Assembly: GCA_016235265.1 (NCBI GenBank)
Contig: JACRLI010000009.1
Span: forward strand, 1 to 64,000
From: Candidatus Eisenbacteria bacterium
Lineage (GTDB): Bacteria; Eisenbacteria; RBG-16-71-46; JACRLI01
Length of the DNA stretch: 64,000 nucleotides
Direction: 5' to 3'
This document shows positions 33,332 through 42,669 of the stretch, one piece after another (position 1 is the first letter of the stretch; the number at the start of each line of letters is the position of its first letter). Below the pieces are notes generated by a model. It made no database searches. It was given only the letters and a program-made list of their open reading frames with translations, and had not been told where the DNA came from. Position numbers and translations under genes: made by a program.

Positions 33332-35554
33332 ATGGACCCAGGCCACATCCTGATCATCGTCGCACTGCTCGCATCGGTCCTTTCCGCGGCGTTGTACGCG
33401 GCGGGACTGCTGGGACGGCGGGTTCCCGGCGCGGCGGGTTGGGCCTACGCCCTGCACAGTGCCGCGATCCTGGGTGCCATGGGTCTGCTGGTCCGCGCCT
33501 TCCTCGCGCACGACTTCAGATTCGAGTACGTGGTGCAGTACAGCTCCCGGGCGCTCTCGCCGGCGCTCACCTTGGCCGCCAGCTGGGCGGGCCAGGAGGG
33601 CAGCATCCTCCTGTGGGTCGCGCTGGGCGCGCTGATGGGCCTGGCGCTGCTGCGCCAGCCGGGGCCGCTGTCCAGGCCGGCGATGTTCTTCGTGAACATC
33701 GGGCAGATCTTCCTGCTGGTCCTGCTCATGGTGAAGAGCCCCTTCCGCACCGTATCGCCGGTGCCCGCCGACGGCATGGGGCTCAACCCGCTGCTCGAAG
33801 ACCCGTGGATGGTGCTGCACCCGCCGATCCTGTTCCTGGGCTACGCGGCGCTGCTGATTCCCTCGGCGCTGGCGTGCGCCGCGCTGTGCCTCCAGGATTA
33901 CCGGAGCTGGAACAAGGTGGTGTGGCCGTGGGTGCTCATGGGGGTGGTCACGCTGGGCCTGGGGATCGGCATGGGCGGCGTGTGGGCCTACAAGGTGCTG
34001 GGCTGGGGCGGGTACTGGGGCTGGGACCCGGTCGAAAACGCCTCGCTGGTGCCGTGGCTGGTCACCGTGGCGCTGCTGCACGGGCTGTTCATCCAGCGCA
34101 ACACCGGCGCGGTGATCCGCACCAACCTGCTGCTGGCGCTGCTGGGCTGGATCACCGTGATGGGCGGCACGTACCTCACGCGCAGCGGCGTGCTCCAGGA
34201 CTTCTCCGTGCACTCCTTCTCCGACTCGGGCCTGAACACCCCGCTGATCGCCTTCCTGGCCGGCACCGCGCTGTTCTCGCTGGCGCTGATCGTGGTCCGC
34301 TGGCGCTCGATTCCCGACCACATGTCGAACTGGATCGCGGTCTCGCGCGAGTCGGCGCTGTGGCTGGGCCTGATCACCGTGCTGGTGCTGGCCGCGTTCG
34401 TGACGCTGGGCACCACCGCCCCGCTGCTCACCCGCCTGGCCGGCACCCCGGCCGGGGTGAAGACCTCCTTCTACGAGAAGGTCAGCCTGCCGCTGGGCAT
34501 CCTGCTCACCATGCTGATGGCCCTGGCCCCGGCCATGCGCTGGTCGCGGCAGGAGAGCAAGGGCTGGTGGGTGGCGTTGTGGCCCGGCCTGGCGGCCGCG
34601 GCGGTGACCCTGGCCCTGTGCCTGCTGGGCGGCATGCGCGACCCCGGCCACCTGGTGCTGACGGTGGCGGCCGCGATGGCGCTGGGCATGAACGTGATCA
34701 ACGCGGTGCGCATGTTCCGCCGCGGGTGGGAGTTCGGCGCCGCCAACCTGGGGCACCTGGGCATCGCGGTGATGGTGCTGGGAATGGTCGTCTCGGCCTC
34801 CCTGGGCAAGTCCGAGCGCGTGCGCCTGGTGCAGGGACAGCCCGGCCAGGCGCTGGGCTACACGCTCACCTACCAGGGTGACGAGCCGGGCCGGCCCATG
34901 GAGAAGCTGCTCAAGATCCAGGTCAGGAAGGGCGACTTCGTGTTCGACGCGCGGCCGTCGCTGATGGGCTCCGCGCGCGGCGAAGGGGTGATGCGCAAGC
35001 CGGCGATTCGCAACTCCCGCGACCTGTACCTCTCGCCGCTGGAGGTGCAGGAGGCCGATCCGGGCCTGCCGCAGACGTCCCCGGGAGTCAGCCGCCTGGT
35101 GAAGGGCGAGCCGGTGACCCTGGGCCGGGTGACCTACACCTTCACAGGGTTCCGCATGGCGAGCGGCGCGAAGTCCATGGTGGTCTACGCTGACATCCAG
35201 GTTGCGGAGTACGGCAAGCCGCCGGTGACCGTGTCGCCGGGCCTGAGCCACGCGGCCGCGGGCAAGGAGCCGGTGGATGCCGAGATCCCGGGCATGGGCA
35301 CCGTCTCGCTGGCAGGCATGCAGGTGGAGTCCAAGAGCATCCTGGTGGCCCTCCCGGGTGGCGAGGCGGCGCCCGCCTCCGGGGGCGGGGTCGCCATCGT
35401 GGAGTTGAGCACCAAGCCGTTCATCACGCTGGTGTGGTTGGGGGCGGCCCTGGCGCTGCTGGGATCGGCGCTGGCGGGCCTGCGGCGCGCCGGCCAGTGG
35501 GTCGGCAACCGGCCCCGGGAGGCCGCGGCCGCGACACCGGCCACAGGCTCTTAG
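33332..35554 (+). CDS. ccmF: CcmF/NrfE-type cytochrome c haem lyase
   Basis: The protein has 740 residues and about 15 membrane helices. It has the tryptophan-rich haem-handling motif WGGYWGWDPVENASLVPWL, the preceding HPPILFLGY segment, and the YLTRSGVLQDFSVHSF stretch typical of CcmF. CcmF accepts haem from CcmE and attaches it to CxxCH of exported apocytochromes. The C-terminal periplasmic domain (about residues 500-700) is longer than in Escherichia coli CcmF (about 650 total). The start at 33332 follows GAGG; an upstream frame is open but shows no coding pattern. No other ccm gene is in the window. It is the first gene of a pair with a 13-haem c/b fusion. Confidence 0.93.
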   Translation: MDPGHILIIVALLASVLSAALYAAGLLGRRVPGAAGWAYALHSAAILGAMGLLVRAFLAHDFRFEYVVQYSSRALSPALTLAASWAGQEGSILLWVALGALMGLALLRQPGPLSRPAMFFVNIGQIFLLVLLMVKSPFRTVSPVPADGMGLNPLLEDPWMVLHPPILFLGYAALLIPSALACAALCLQDYRSWNKVVWPWVLMGVVTLGLGIGMGGVWAYKVLGWGGYWGWDPVENASLVPWLVTVALLHGLFIQRNTGAVIRTNLLLALLGWITVMGGTYLTRSGVLQDFSVHSFSDSGLNTPLIAFLAGTALFSLALIVVRWRSIPDHMSNWIAVSRESALWLGLITVLVLAAFVTLGTTAPLLTRLAGTPAGVKTSFYEKVSLPLGILLTMLMALAPAMRWSRQESKGWWVALWPGLAAAAVTLALCLLGGMRDPGHLVLTVAAAMALGMNVINAVRMFRRGWEFGAANLGHLGIAVMVLGMVVSASLGKSERVRLVQGQPGQALGYTLTYQGDEPGRPMEKLLKIQVRKGDFVFDARPSLMGSARGEGVMRKPAIRNSRDLYLSPLEVQEADPGLPQTSPGVSRLVKGEPVTLGRVTYTFTGFRMASGAKSMVVYADIQVAEYGKPPVTVSPGLSHAAAGKEPVDAEIPGMGTVSLAGMQVESKSILVALPGGEAAPASGGGVAIVELSTKPFITLVWLGAALALLGSALAGLRRAGQWVGNRPREAAAATPATGS

Positions 35555-35620
35555 CAGAAGCTCCGGCCGCGCCGGCGCACCGCTGCGCGCGGGCCAATTT
35601 CAAGTGGGGAGGCGGTGGAA

Positions 35621-37663
35621 ATGATACTCGGGATCCTCGCGGCGCTGGTGCTTGCCACGTCCACCCCGGCGACGCAGGACGCCGACTGTCTGAACTGCCA
35701 CGCCGACCAGGAACTCAAGTCCGAATCCGGCAGGAACGTGCACGTCGCCGCCGAGGCGTTGAAGACCGGCGCGCACGGCAATCTCCACTGCCAGTCCTGC
35801 CACACGACCATCAAGGACTATCCGCACCCGGCCCGGCCGGCGAAGCCGCAGTGCACCTCCTGCCACGCGCAGACGGCGGGGAACGTGCGCGGGAGCGCCC
35901 ACGCGGCGCAGGGCCCCGGCTCGTGCGCCGGCTGTCACGGGGCGGGACACGACGTGAAGCCCGCCCGCCAGGTCGGCCTGGGGCAGTGCGAGTCGTGCCA
36001 CGCCAGGGAAGTCGGGCAGTACCGCGCCAGCATGCACGGGGTGGGCCGCCGCACCGGGGTGGTGGACAGCCCCACGTGCAAGTCCTGCCACGGCTCCGTT
36101 CACGCGGTGCTGCTGCACACCGACCCGAAGTCCCCCGTGGCCCGGGAGAACCTGCCCGCCACCTGCGGCGCCTGCCACGCCAACCCCGATTTCGTGGCCC
36201 GCCACGACATCCCGTTCGCCCGCCCGGTGGAGGCCTACAAGCTCAGCGTGCACGGCCGCGCCATGGCCCGGGGCAACACCAGTGCCCCCAGCTGCTCCGA
36301 CTGTCACACCGCGCACTCGATCTACCCCGGCACCGACGCGCGCTCGTCCTTGAACCACACGAAGGTGCCCGGAACCTGTGGAGCCTGTCACAGCGAGATC
36401 GGCCGCGTGTACGCGCAGAGCGTGCACGGGGTGGCCGCCCGCCACGGCGTCCCCGGCTCGCCGGTGTGCACCGACTGTCACGGAGAGCACTCCATCCTGG
36501 CGCCCTCCGAGGCCAATTCGCTGGTCAACCCCGCGCGGGTGTCCACGGTCACCTGCGGGCGCTGCCACTCGGACGAGCGGCTGGCGCAGCGCTACAACCT
36601 GCCGCGCGACAAGGTGGCCGCCTACCAGGACAGCTACCACGGCCTGGCGAAGCGCTCCGGGTCCACCGTGGTGGCCAACTGCGCGTCGTGCCACGGGGTG
36701 CACAACATCCTGCCTTCGAGCGACCCGCGCTCCACGATCCACGCCTCGAACCTGGGCCGTACCTGCGGCACCTGCCACCCCGGCGCCGGCGAGCGCTTCA
36801 GCATCGGCCAGGTGCACGTGACCAACACCCGCGGGGTGCACCCGGTGGTCTCGTGGGTGCGTTTCGCCTACGTGCTGCTGCTGATCCCGGGCACCATCGG
36901 CTTCATGTTGCTGTACGTGATGCTCGACTTCCTCGCCAAGCTGCTGCGCGGGGGCCCGCACTTCAGTTCCGGCGAGAAGCTGGTGCGCATGAACCTGCAC
37001 TTCCGGATCGAGCACTGGCTGGTGATGCTGAGCTTCCCGATCCTCATCATCACCGGCTTCGCGCTGAAGTTCCCCGAGTCGTGGTGGGCCGCCCCGATGC
37101 TGCAGTGGGAGAACCACTTCCCGTTCCGGGGCACGATTCACCGGATCGCGGCGGCCATTCTCACCTTCTCGACCGTGTATCACCTCGTCCACCTGGCCGT
37201 GTCGAGGCGCGACCGGATCATGCTCAAGCAGATGATGCCCACGCTGAAGGACGCCACGGACATGGCCGGCATGATCCGCTACAACCTGGGCCTCGGCGGC
37301 GAGCGCCCGCGCTTCGGCATGTTCAGCTTCGCCGAGAAGGCCGAGTACCTGGCCTTCATGTGGGGCACCGTGGTGATGCTGGGCTCCGGCCTGGTGCTGT
37401 GGTTCAACAACTGGGCGCTGCAGGCCCTGCCCAAGTGGGTCTCCGACGCCGCGACCGCGATCCACTTCTACGAGGCCGTGCTGGCGTCGCTGGCCATCGC
37501 GATCTGGCACATGTACATGGTGATCTTCGACCCGGAGGTCTACCCCATGGACAAGGCCTGGCTCACGGGCAACGCCTCCGCCGACCACCTGAGACACTCC
37601 CGCGACCGCCGCTACCTCCGCTCGCTGCGCGCCCCGAAGAAGCGCGAGAAGGGGAAGGAGTAG
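35621..37663 (+). CDS. 13-haem cytochrome c fused to membrane cytochrome b (CbcL-like)
   Basis: The product has 680 residues. A short signal is followed by 13 CxxCH motifs (CLNCH to CGTCH) across residues 25-385. The rest is a membrane domain with four or five helices of the cytochrome b561/FdhG type, with histidines in LHFRIEHWLVML, TIHRIAAAIL, VYHLVHLAV and AIWHMYMV as b-haem ligands. Geobacter CbcL has the same plan with nine c haems and two b haems and oxidises menaquinol for low-potential extracellular respiration. The start at 35621 has GGGGAGG 8 bases upstream. It is 66 bases after the haem lyase gene. It would send electrons from quinol into the periplasm. Confidence 0.9.
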   Translation: MILGILAALVLATSTPATQDADCLNCHADQELKSESGRNVHVAAEALKTGAHGNLHCQSCHTTIKDYPHPARPAKPQCTSCHAQTAGNVRGSAHAAQGPGSCAGCHGAGHDVKPARQVGLGQCESCHAREVGQYRASMHGVGRRTGVVDSPTCKSCHGSVHAVLLHTDPKSPVARENLPATCGACHANPDFVARHDIPFARPVEAYKLSVHGRAMARGNTSAPSCSDCHTAHSIYPGTDARSSLNHTKVPGTCGACHSEIGRVYAQSVHGVAARHGVPGSPVCTDCHGEHSILAPSEANSLVNPARVSTVTCGRCHSDERLAQRYNLPRDKVAAYQDSYHGLAKRSGSTVVANCASCHGVHNILPSSDPRSTIHASNLGRTCGTCHPGAGERFSIGQVHVTNTRGVHPVVSWVRFAYVLLLIPGTIGFMLLYVMLDFLAKLLRGGPHFSSGEKLVRMNLHFRIEHWLVMLSFPILIITGFALKFPESWWAAPMLQWENHFPFRGTIHRIAAAILTFSTVYHLVHLAVSRRDRIMLKQMMPTLKDATDMAGMIRYNLGLGGERPRFGMFSFAEKAEYLAFMWGTVVMLGSGLVLWFNNWALQALPKWVSDAATAIHFYEAVLASLAIAIWHMYMVIFDPEVYPMDKAWLTGNASADHLRHSRDRRYLRSLRAPKKREKGKE

Positions 37664-37725
37664 GGCGGCTGGGAGGGAGGCGGGGAAGTTCGATCTCCGC
37701 GGCCCAAGCCGCAGCCGACATGCAG

Positions 37726-37754
37726 AAGGCCCCCGCCCGTCGGGCGGGGGCCTT
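37726..37754. terminator. Bidirectional terminator hairpin
   Basis: A 13-base stem (37726-37738 with 37742-37754) with a 3-base loop lies between convergent stops at 37663 and 37842. It has A and T residues at the stem base on both sides and can serve both directions. Confidence 0.75.
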
Positions 37755-37841
37755 CCGGTCATCGGTCTGTCCCCCGGTCCGAGGCTGCCTGCCGTTGCCG
37801 GGGAGGTTGGTCGCACCGCGCCGCGACCTGGGAGCGATCGC

Positions 37842-39623
37842 CTACGACGGCGCGTGACACTCGGCGCAAACCGCCTTCACGTCGCGGCGCAGCGGCACGC
37901 TCTTGTGTCCCCCGATGTCATGGCACTTCACGCACCCCATCTGCTCCGTGTGCGACTGGTGCGGCATCTTCTTCCCGAACGCGTTCACCGTCAGCGGCGG
38001 CACCTTCACTCCGAGCTTGCCGTGGCAGAGCGTGGCGCAGTAGCCGCCGGAGATCAGCGGGGAGGCCGAAATGTCCGGGAGCTCGGATTTCAGCGCCTCG
38101 CCGATGGTGGAGAGTTCCTGGTCCGCCTTGCGCATCGCCAGGGATGCCAGGTACACGTTGTGCTCGCCCCGCGAGAAGCGCACGAATTCGGTCCACTGGT
38201 CGGCGCGCCCGAGCCGGCGCGCCAGGCGGTCCCGATCGGTGGTGGGCACGGTGGCCCGGGCCAGGGCGGCGCGCGCCGCCGCGAGCTTCTTCTCCAGCTG
38301 GCCAAGCCCCTGCTGGAACTCCGTCTTGGTCTCCTCCCAGACGCCGCGGTACTTCGCGCCGTGGCACTTCACGCACGCCTCGTGCGAGGCGCGCCAGTTG
38401 CGCCCGCGGAACTGGACCTCGCGTGGGTCGCCGCCCTTCACCGTGTGACAGGCGATGCAGTCCACGTTGGCGACGTACATGGGGCTGGGGATGCGGGGCA
38501 GGCCCAGGCCGGCCACCTCGCCGGTGTACATCTCGCGCGTGCCGGCGTGCTTGTTCTCGTGGCAGGTGGCGCAATCGAAGGACAGCGGGGGATGGCCGCT
38601 GCCCGGCACCATCACCGAATCGGCGGCGGCCCTATTCGCGGTCGCGGCCCCGTCCGGGCCCGCCTTGGCCATCTCGGCGGGGCTGCCCAGGACCTGCGCC
38701 TCCGAGCCGCCTCCCGCACCCGCCCCGTGCCGCAGGGGCTCGTGGCAGTGGAAGCAGGCCACGTGGTGCCGGGTCACGTGGTTGTCATGCACGAACGGGA
38801 TGTCGTTGAACTTGGCGATCTTCTCCGGCTGGTTGTGGCACGTGAAGCAGCGGTCCTGCTCCACCTTGCCGGTGCCGCCCAGGATCTCGCTGTGACAGTC
38901 GGTGCACCCGATGCCGCGCTTCACCACGAAGTCGCGGTGGTTGTAGGTCATGTTGCCCAGCTTGAAGTCCCGCGCCGGCAGGTTGTGGCAGCCGATGCAC
39001 CCGCCGATGGGCTCGATGGAGCGCCCCTGCGCCTTGCCCTGGAAGTGGCACAGGATGCAGGTGTCGTAGGTCACCTCGATGTGCTTGCCCACCATCACCT
39101 GGGAGTGGCACGACACGCAGCGCAGCGCGCGGCCGCGGCGCCGCTCGGTCAGGTGCGGCCGGTGGTCGAAGTTGATTCCCTGCTTGGTGATCAGCCGGCC
39201 CTGAAGCAGGCGGCTGGAGTGGCATCCCGAGCGCATGCACGCGGCGTCGTCCACCTCGGCATAGGGCTTCGACGAATACGTGCGCGTGACGTACTTCACC
39301 ACCTGCGAGAGCGCCTGGAACTTGTGCCACAGGTGGGTGCGCGGCCCGCTGGGCGGGTAGTGGCATTCCACGCACGCCACCTTGTTGTGCTTGGAGACCT
39401 TCCACGCCTGGTAATAGGGCTCCATGATGTGGCAGGAGTGGCAGAACGAGGGGCTCTCCGAGTAGTGCACCAGGTTGCCGAGCACCACGACGGCGCCGAG
39501 CACGCCCACGACCACGAAGAAGCGGGGCGTGAGGTGGACCTTCCGCGGACCTTCGGCTGGGAACTGCATGCCGAGGACGGAAAGCAGGTTCTTCCACCAC
39601 GGGCGAGTCGTGGACGCAGGCAT
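37842..39623 (-). CDS. NapC/NirT-type membrane-anchored cytochrome with about 15 haem sites
   Basis: The product has 593 residues. One N-terminal membrane helix (FFVVVGVLGAVVVLGNLVHYSES) leads into a NapC/NirT-like first part with CHSCHIMEP and CVECHYPP, the quinol-oxidising tetrahaem module. Thirteen CxxCH motifs are present in all, plus CMRSGCH (four residues between the cysteines) and CATLCH (three). A coiled-coil-like stretch of about 90 residues (KKLAAARAALARA...) interrupts the haems near the C-terminus. The ATG at 39623 has AGGAG 7 bases upstream; 39641 is an alternative. A sigma-54 promoter lies upstream. It should connect quinol to periplasmic or outer-membrane cytochromes. Confidence 0.9.
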   Translation of the reverse strand: MPASTTRPWWKNLLSVLGMQFPAEGPRKVHLTPRFFVVVGVLGAVVVLGNLVHYSESPSFCHSCHIMEPYYQAWKVSKHNKVACVECHYPPSGPRTHLWHKFQALSQVVKYVTRTYSSKPYAEVDDAACMRSGCHSSRLLQGRLITKQGINFDHRPHLTERRRGRALRCVSCHSQVMVGKHIEVTYDTCILCHFQGKAQGRSIEPIGGCIGCHNLPARDFKLGNMTYNHRDFVVKRGIGCTDCHSEILGGTGKVEQDRCFTCHNQPEKIAKFNDIPFVHDNHVTRHHVACFHCHEPLRHGAGAGGGSEAQVLGSPAEMAKAGPDGAATANRAAADSVMVPGSGHPPLSFDCATCHENKHAGTREMYTGEVAGLGLPRIPSPMYVANVDCIACHTVKGGDPREVQFRGRNWRASHEACVKCHGAKYRGVWEETKTEFQQGLGQLEKKLAAARAALARATVPTTDRDRLARRLGRADQWTEFVRFSRGEHNVYLASLAMRKADQELSTIGEALKSELPDISASPLISGGYCATLCHGKLGVKVPPLTVNAFGKKMPHQSHTEQMGCVKCHDIGGHKSVPLRRDVKAVCAECHAPS

Positions 39624-39692
39624 CGGGTTGCTCCTATCCATTTCGGAAGTCGGTGTCGCGGCGGAATCAAACGTTGGCCATCATAGGGGCAA

Positions 39693-39709
39693 AGCAATCC
39701 CGGTGCCAA
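39693..39709 (-). promoter_or_regulatory. Sigma-54 promoter for NapC-type cytochrome gene
   Basis: The reverse strand reads TTGGCACCGGGATTGCT, matching the -24/-12 consensus YTGGCAC-N5-TTGCW at every conserved base. Initiation is expected near 39683, about 60 bases before the start codon at 39623. Confidence 0.8.
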
Positions 39710-40202
39710 GGAGCAGCCTCGCGGTGGGCGGCTGGAATCGGATACTCGGTCCTGGCTGGGTGCCCGAAGGGGGATTCAGCCTGACTAGTTGTCACGTTGA
39801 CTGCCATTGTTTCCGGTCACGTGAACGCGCGGTAGACGAAAGGCTACCGACTTTCGGCGCGATCGAGGGCTCCCGGTCGCGCGTGGGAGCCCGCCGGGCA
39901 GGTGGAGTGCCCCCTGGGCGCGGTCACCGCGAAGTCCGACACCGTGGCTTGGTCCTTGCTCATAGCACACTGCGTGAAGGGTGGAAGTGGTGGCGGTGGG
40001 ACGCGCAGTCCGTGGTGGGCGTCGGTGTGGACGCGGGTGGTGGTGACGGGGGCGGACGGGCCGCGACCCGGTGGGTCGGCCGAACTGGCCGCGCCCGGCG
40101 CACTCGTGCCGGGCGGTCGCCTGACTGGGCCGGGGACGCCTCCACGGGCAGTGCGTCGTTGTCTTCCTTGATTCGGATCGCGACCTCGCCCCGGGACATT
40201 CC
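39710..40202. other. Long divergent region upstream of feoA
   Basis: The NapC-type and feoA genes are separated by 579 bases; this is the part beyond the sigma-54 site. It holds an 8-base-stem hairpin at 39867-39892, a weak rightward sigma-54-like site at 39945-39960 (TGGCTT-N5-TTGCT) and a hairpin at 40092-40115, in what would be a long feoA leader. No gene is recognised; a 152-residue reverse frame here is rich in Arg, His and Pro with no family pattern. Confidence 0.4.
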
Positions 40203-40457
40203 ATGACCAGCAAACGAAACTCCATCCCGCTCGACCGGCTCAACTCGGGCCAGAGCGTGCGGATCCACTATCTGCCGGAAGGCGACTTCCGCGCCCGATT
40301 CATCCGCCTCGGGATCCACGAGGGGGAGCAGGTGCGCTGCCTGGAGCGGCTCCCGGGCGGCACCGTGGTCCTGCAGAAGAACCGCCAGCAGATCGCCATC
40401 GGGCACCAGCTTGCCCGGCAGATCCTGGTGGTTGCCGCGGACGACGCGGCCCGCTGA
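40203..40457 (+). CDS. feoA: FeoA ferrous iron transport accessory protein
   Basis: The product has 84 residues with an SH3-like FeoA pattern: PLDRLNSGQSVRIHYLPEGDFRARFIRLGIHEGEQVRCLERLPGG, then IAIGHQLARQILV. FeoA is a small cytoplasmic protein that works with FeoB. It is followed 2 bases later by feoB. The rich need for haem iron in this region fits the placement. Confidence 0.93.
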   Translation: MTSKRNSIPLDRLNSGQSVRIHYLPEGDFRARFIRLGIHEGEQVRCLERLPGGTVVLQKNRQQIAIGHQLARQILVVAADDAAR

Positions 40458-40459
40458 GC

Positions 40460-42346
40460 ATGGAGCCGACCGCGTCGCCGGACACGCCGACGCACTTCGA
40501 GCCGCATCCCCACCCGGAGCTCGCATTCCTGCAGCGCGACGGCGGCCGCCCGAAGCTGGTGCTCGTGGGCAATCCGAACGTCGGCAAGTCCATGGTGTTC
40601 AACGAGCTCAGCGGCCTGTACATGGATGTGTCCAACTTCCCGGGCACCACCGTCGAGATCACCCGCGCCGCCTACCGGCAATTCGATGTCTACGACACCC
40701 CCGGTATCTACGGGGTCTCCTCGTACAACGAGGAGGAGCGCGTGGCCCGCGACATCGTGCTGGCCGCGGACGTGGTGCTGAACGTGGTGGACGCCACCCA
40801 CCTCGAGCGCGACCTGTTTCTCACCCACCAGCTGCTCGACATGGGCAAGCGCGTGGTGGTGCTGCTGAACTTCATGGACGAGGTGCGCCGGCACCGGATC
40901 GACATCAATGTGACGCGCCTGGCGGAGAGGCTGGGAGTGCAGGTGCTCCCGGTGATCGCGGCGCGGCGCGAGGGATTCGAGCGGCTGGACGAGGCCATCG
41001 CGGCCGCGCGGGAGGGCGCCCAGGTGACGGAGCTGCACTCGGCGCTCCACTCCATGCTGGACCGGGTGGGGTCGCAGGGGGAGGCGCTGCTGGTGCTGGA
41101 AGGCGACCCGGTGGTGGCGGCGCGGCACGGCCTGCCGCCCGGCACCCGCCAGGAGAGCCTCTACATCGGGCGGCGCAACCGGGTGAACGAAGTGGTGAAC
41201 GAGGTGGTGCACGACCCCACCGCGCACAGCCGGATCGCCGAGCTGGCCGCGAGACTGTCCATCCACCCGCTCACCGGGATCCCGATCCTGCTCCTCACGC
41301 TGTATGTCGCGTACCTGTTCGTGGGGCTGCTGGTGGCGCAGAAACTGGTCCATTACACCGAGCTGCAGATCGGCAGGGCGCTGTGGGAGCCGTGGGTGCG
41401 CGGCCTGGTGTACCAGGCGCTGCCGCCGGAAACCTGGTTGGCGCGCCTGCTGGTGGGGGAGTTCGGCGTGGTGACCATGACCACCACGTACCTGGTGTTC
41501 CTGCTCCTGCCGCTGGTAGCCGCGTTTCACGTGGCGCTCTCGCTGCTGGAGGACAGCGGCTACCTGCCGCGGCTGGCCACCATGGTGGACCGCCTGCTCA
41601 CCGGGCTGGGCCTCAACGGCAGCGCGGTCATCCCGCTGATCCTGGGGTTCGGCTGCGTCACCACCGCCACCATCACCACGCGCATCCTGACCACGCGGCG
41701 CGAACAGACCATCGCCACGGCCATCCTCCAGTTCGCCATACCCTGCTCGGCGCAACTGGCGGTGATCGCCGCGCTGCTGGCCGCGGCCGGCTTCCGGCCC
41801 ATGGTGGTGTACTGCGGCGTGATCTTCGCCGTCCTGGTGCTGCTGGGGACCCTGCTCAACCGGATGCTCAAGGGCGAGCCGACGCCGCTGCTGCTGGACC
41901 TGCCGCCGATGCGCCTGCCGCGCCCCCGAAACGTGGCCCGCAAGAGCGCGCTGCGCACCTACCAGTTCATGAAGGAGGCGTCGGGGTGGTTCCTGCTGGG
42001 CGCGCTGGCGTTGAGCGTGGCGCAGGTCACCGGAGCACTCGCCCTGCTCACCCGGGCGCTGGAGCCGATCACGGTGCACTGGCTCAGGCTGCCGCCGGAC
42101 GCGGCCACCGCGTTCGTGATGGGAGTGGTGCGGCGCGACTTCGGCGCCGCGGGGCTGTACCACATGGACCTGCGCCCCATGCAGGTGGCGGTGGCGCTGG
42201 TGACACTCACGCTGTTCGTGCCATGCATCGCCTCGCTGATGGTGATGATGAAGGAGCGCGGCTGGCGCGAGGGCACGATCATCTGGCTGGGCACCTGGGT
42301 GGCCGCCTTCGCCGTGGGCGGGGTGGTGGCCCAGGTGTTGGCCTGA
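40460..42346 (+). CDS. feoB: FeoB ferrous iron transporter
   Basis: The protein has 628 residues. The N-terminal G domain has GNPNVGKS (37-44), DTPG (79-82) and NFMD (137-140, the NxxD base-specificity motif). The membrane part has two gate domains, with PLILGFGCVTTATITTRILTTRREQTIATAIL and the AIPCSAQLAV segment carrying the conserved Cys. Its size is shorter than the 770 residues of E. coli FeoB, as in many bacteria. No FeoC gene follows. It imports Fe2+ across the inner membrane. Confidence 0.95.
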   Translation: MEPTASPDTPTHFEPHPHPELAFLQRDGGRPKLVLVGNPNVGKSMVFNELSGLYMDVSNFPGTTVEITRAAYRQFDVYDTPGIYGVSSYNEEERVARDIVLAADVVLNVVDATHLERDLFLTHQLLDMGKRVVVLLNFMDEVRRHRIDINVTRLAERLGVQVLPVIAARREGFERLDEAIAAAREGAQVTELHSALHSMLDRVGSQGEALLVLEGDPVVAARHGLPPGTRQESLYIGRRNRVNEVVNEVVHDPTAHSRIAELAARLSIHPLTGIPILLLTLYVAYLFVGLLVAQKLVHYTELQIGRALWEPWVRGLVYQALPPETWLARLLVGEFGVVTMTTTYLVFLLLPLVAAFHVALSLLEDSGYLPRLATMVDRLLTGLGLNGSAVIPLILGFGCVTTATITTRILTTRREQTIATAILQFAIPCSAQLAVIAALLAAAGFRPMVVYCGVIFAVLVLLGTLLNRMLKGEPTPLLLDLPPMRLPRPRNVARKSALRTYQFMKEASGWFLLGALALSVAQVTGALALLTRALEPITVHWLRLPPDAATAFVMGVVRRDFGAAGLYHMDLRPMQVAVALVTLTLFVPCIASLMVMMKERGWREGTIIWLGTWVAAFAVGGVVAQVLA

Positions 42347-42354
42347 GGTTTGCA
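42339..42354 (+). promoter_or_regulatory. Weak sigma-54-like site at end of feoB
   Basis: TGGCCT, 5 bases, TTGCA: -24 and -12 GG/GC are kept but the AC of TGGCAC is not. It would serve the small cysteine-rich gene or the octahaem module about 430 bases downstream. Low confidence. Confidence 0.3.
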
Positions 42355-42669
42355 ATGAATCCATCATGCGCGACGCCGGAGCGGCCGCCGGGGGCAGCAC
42401 CGCCCCGACGCTTCGGGGGGCCGGAAGGGCCCGGAGGAACTCGCGGGGCCGATGCACCCGGATCCATCAGCGGCCCCCGGGTCTCCGAAGTCGCGGCGGG
42501 GAGCCGCCCGGAAGCGACGTGCGTGGGCAGGTCCTGCACGCGCTGCGGGCTGCCGGTCGGGAGCCCCTTCGTGCAGGTGTGCCCGCGGTGCGCCGCGGGC
42601 CTGCCCCCGACGGAACACGATTGTCCAGGATGCGCGCGGCACGCCGGGTGTCCGACCCGGGGCCGGTAG
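42355..42669 (+). CDS. Small cysteine-rich zinc-ribbon-like protein
   Basis: The possible product has 104 residues, starting 8 bases after the feoB stop. The N-terminal half is Gly/Pro-rich and featureless. The C-terminal half has CTRCGLPVG, VCPRC, CPGC and a further Cys, as in double zinc ribbons or metal-binding tails seen in small proteins near feoB in other bacteria. A later GTG start would give only the ribbon. Coding status is likely but not sure; function is unknown. Confidence 0.5.
   Translation: MNPSCATPERPPGAAPPRRFGGPEGPGGTRGADAPGSISGPRVSEVAAGSRPEATCVGRSCTRCGLPVGSPFVQVCPRCAAGLPPTEHDCPGCARHAGCPTRGR

Noticed and set aside
39785..40243. A 152-codon reverse frame as a gene.
   Set aside because: Arg/His/Pro-rich composition, no ribosome site, no recognisable family, and it overlaps the start of feoA.
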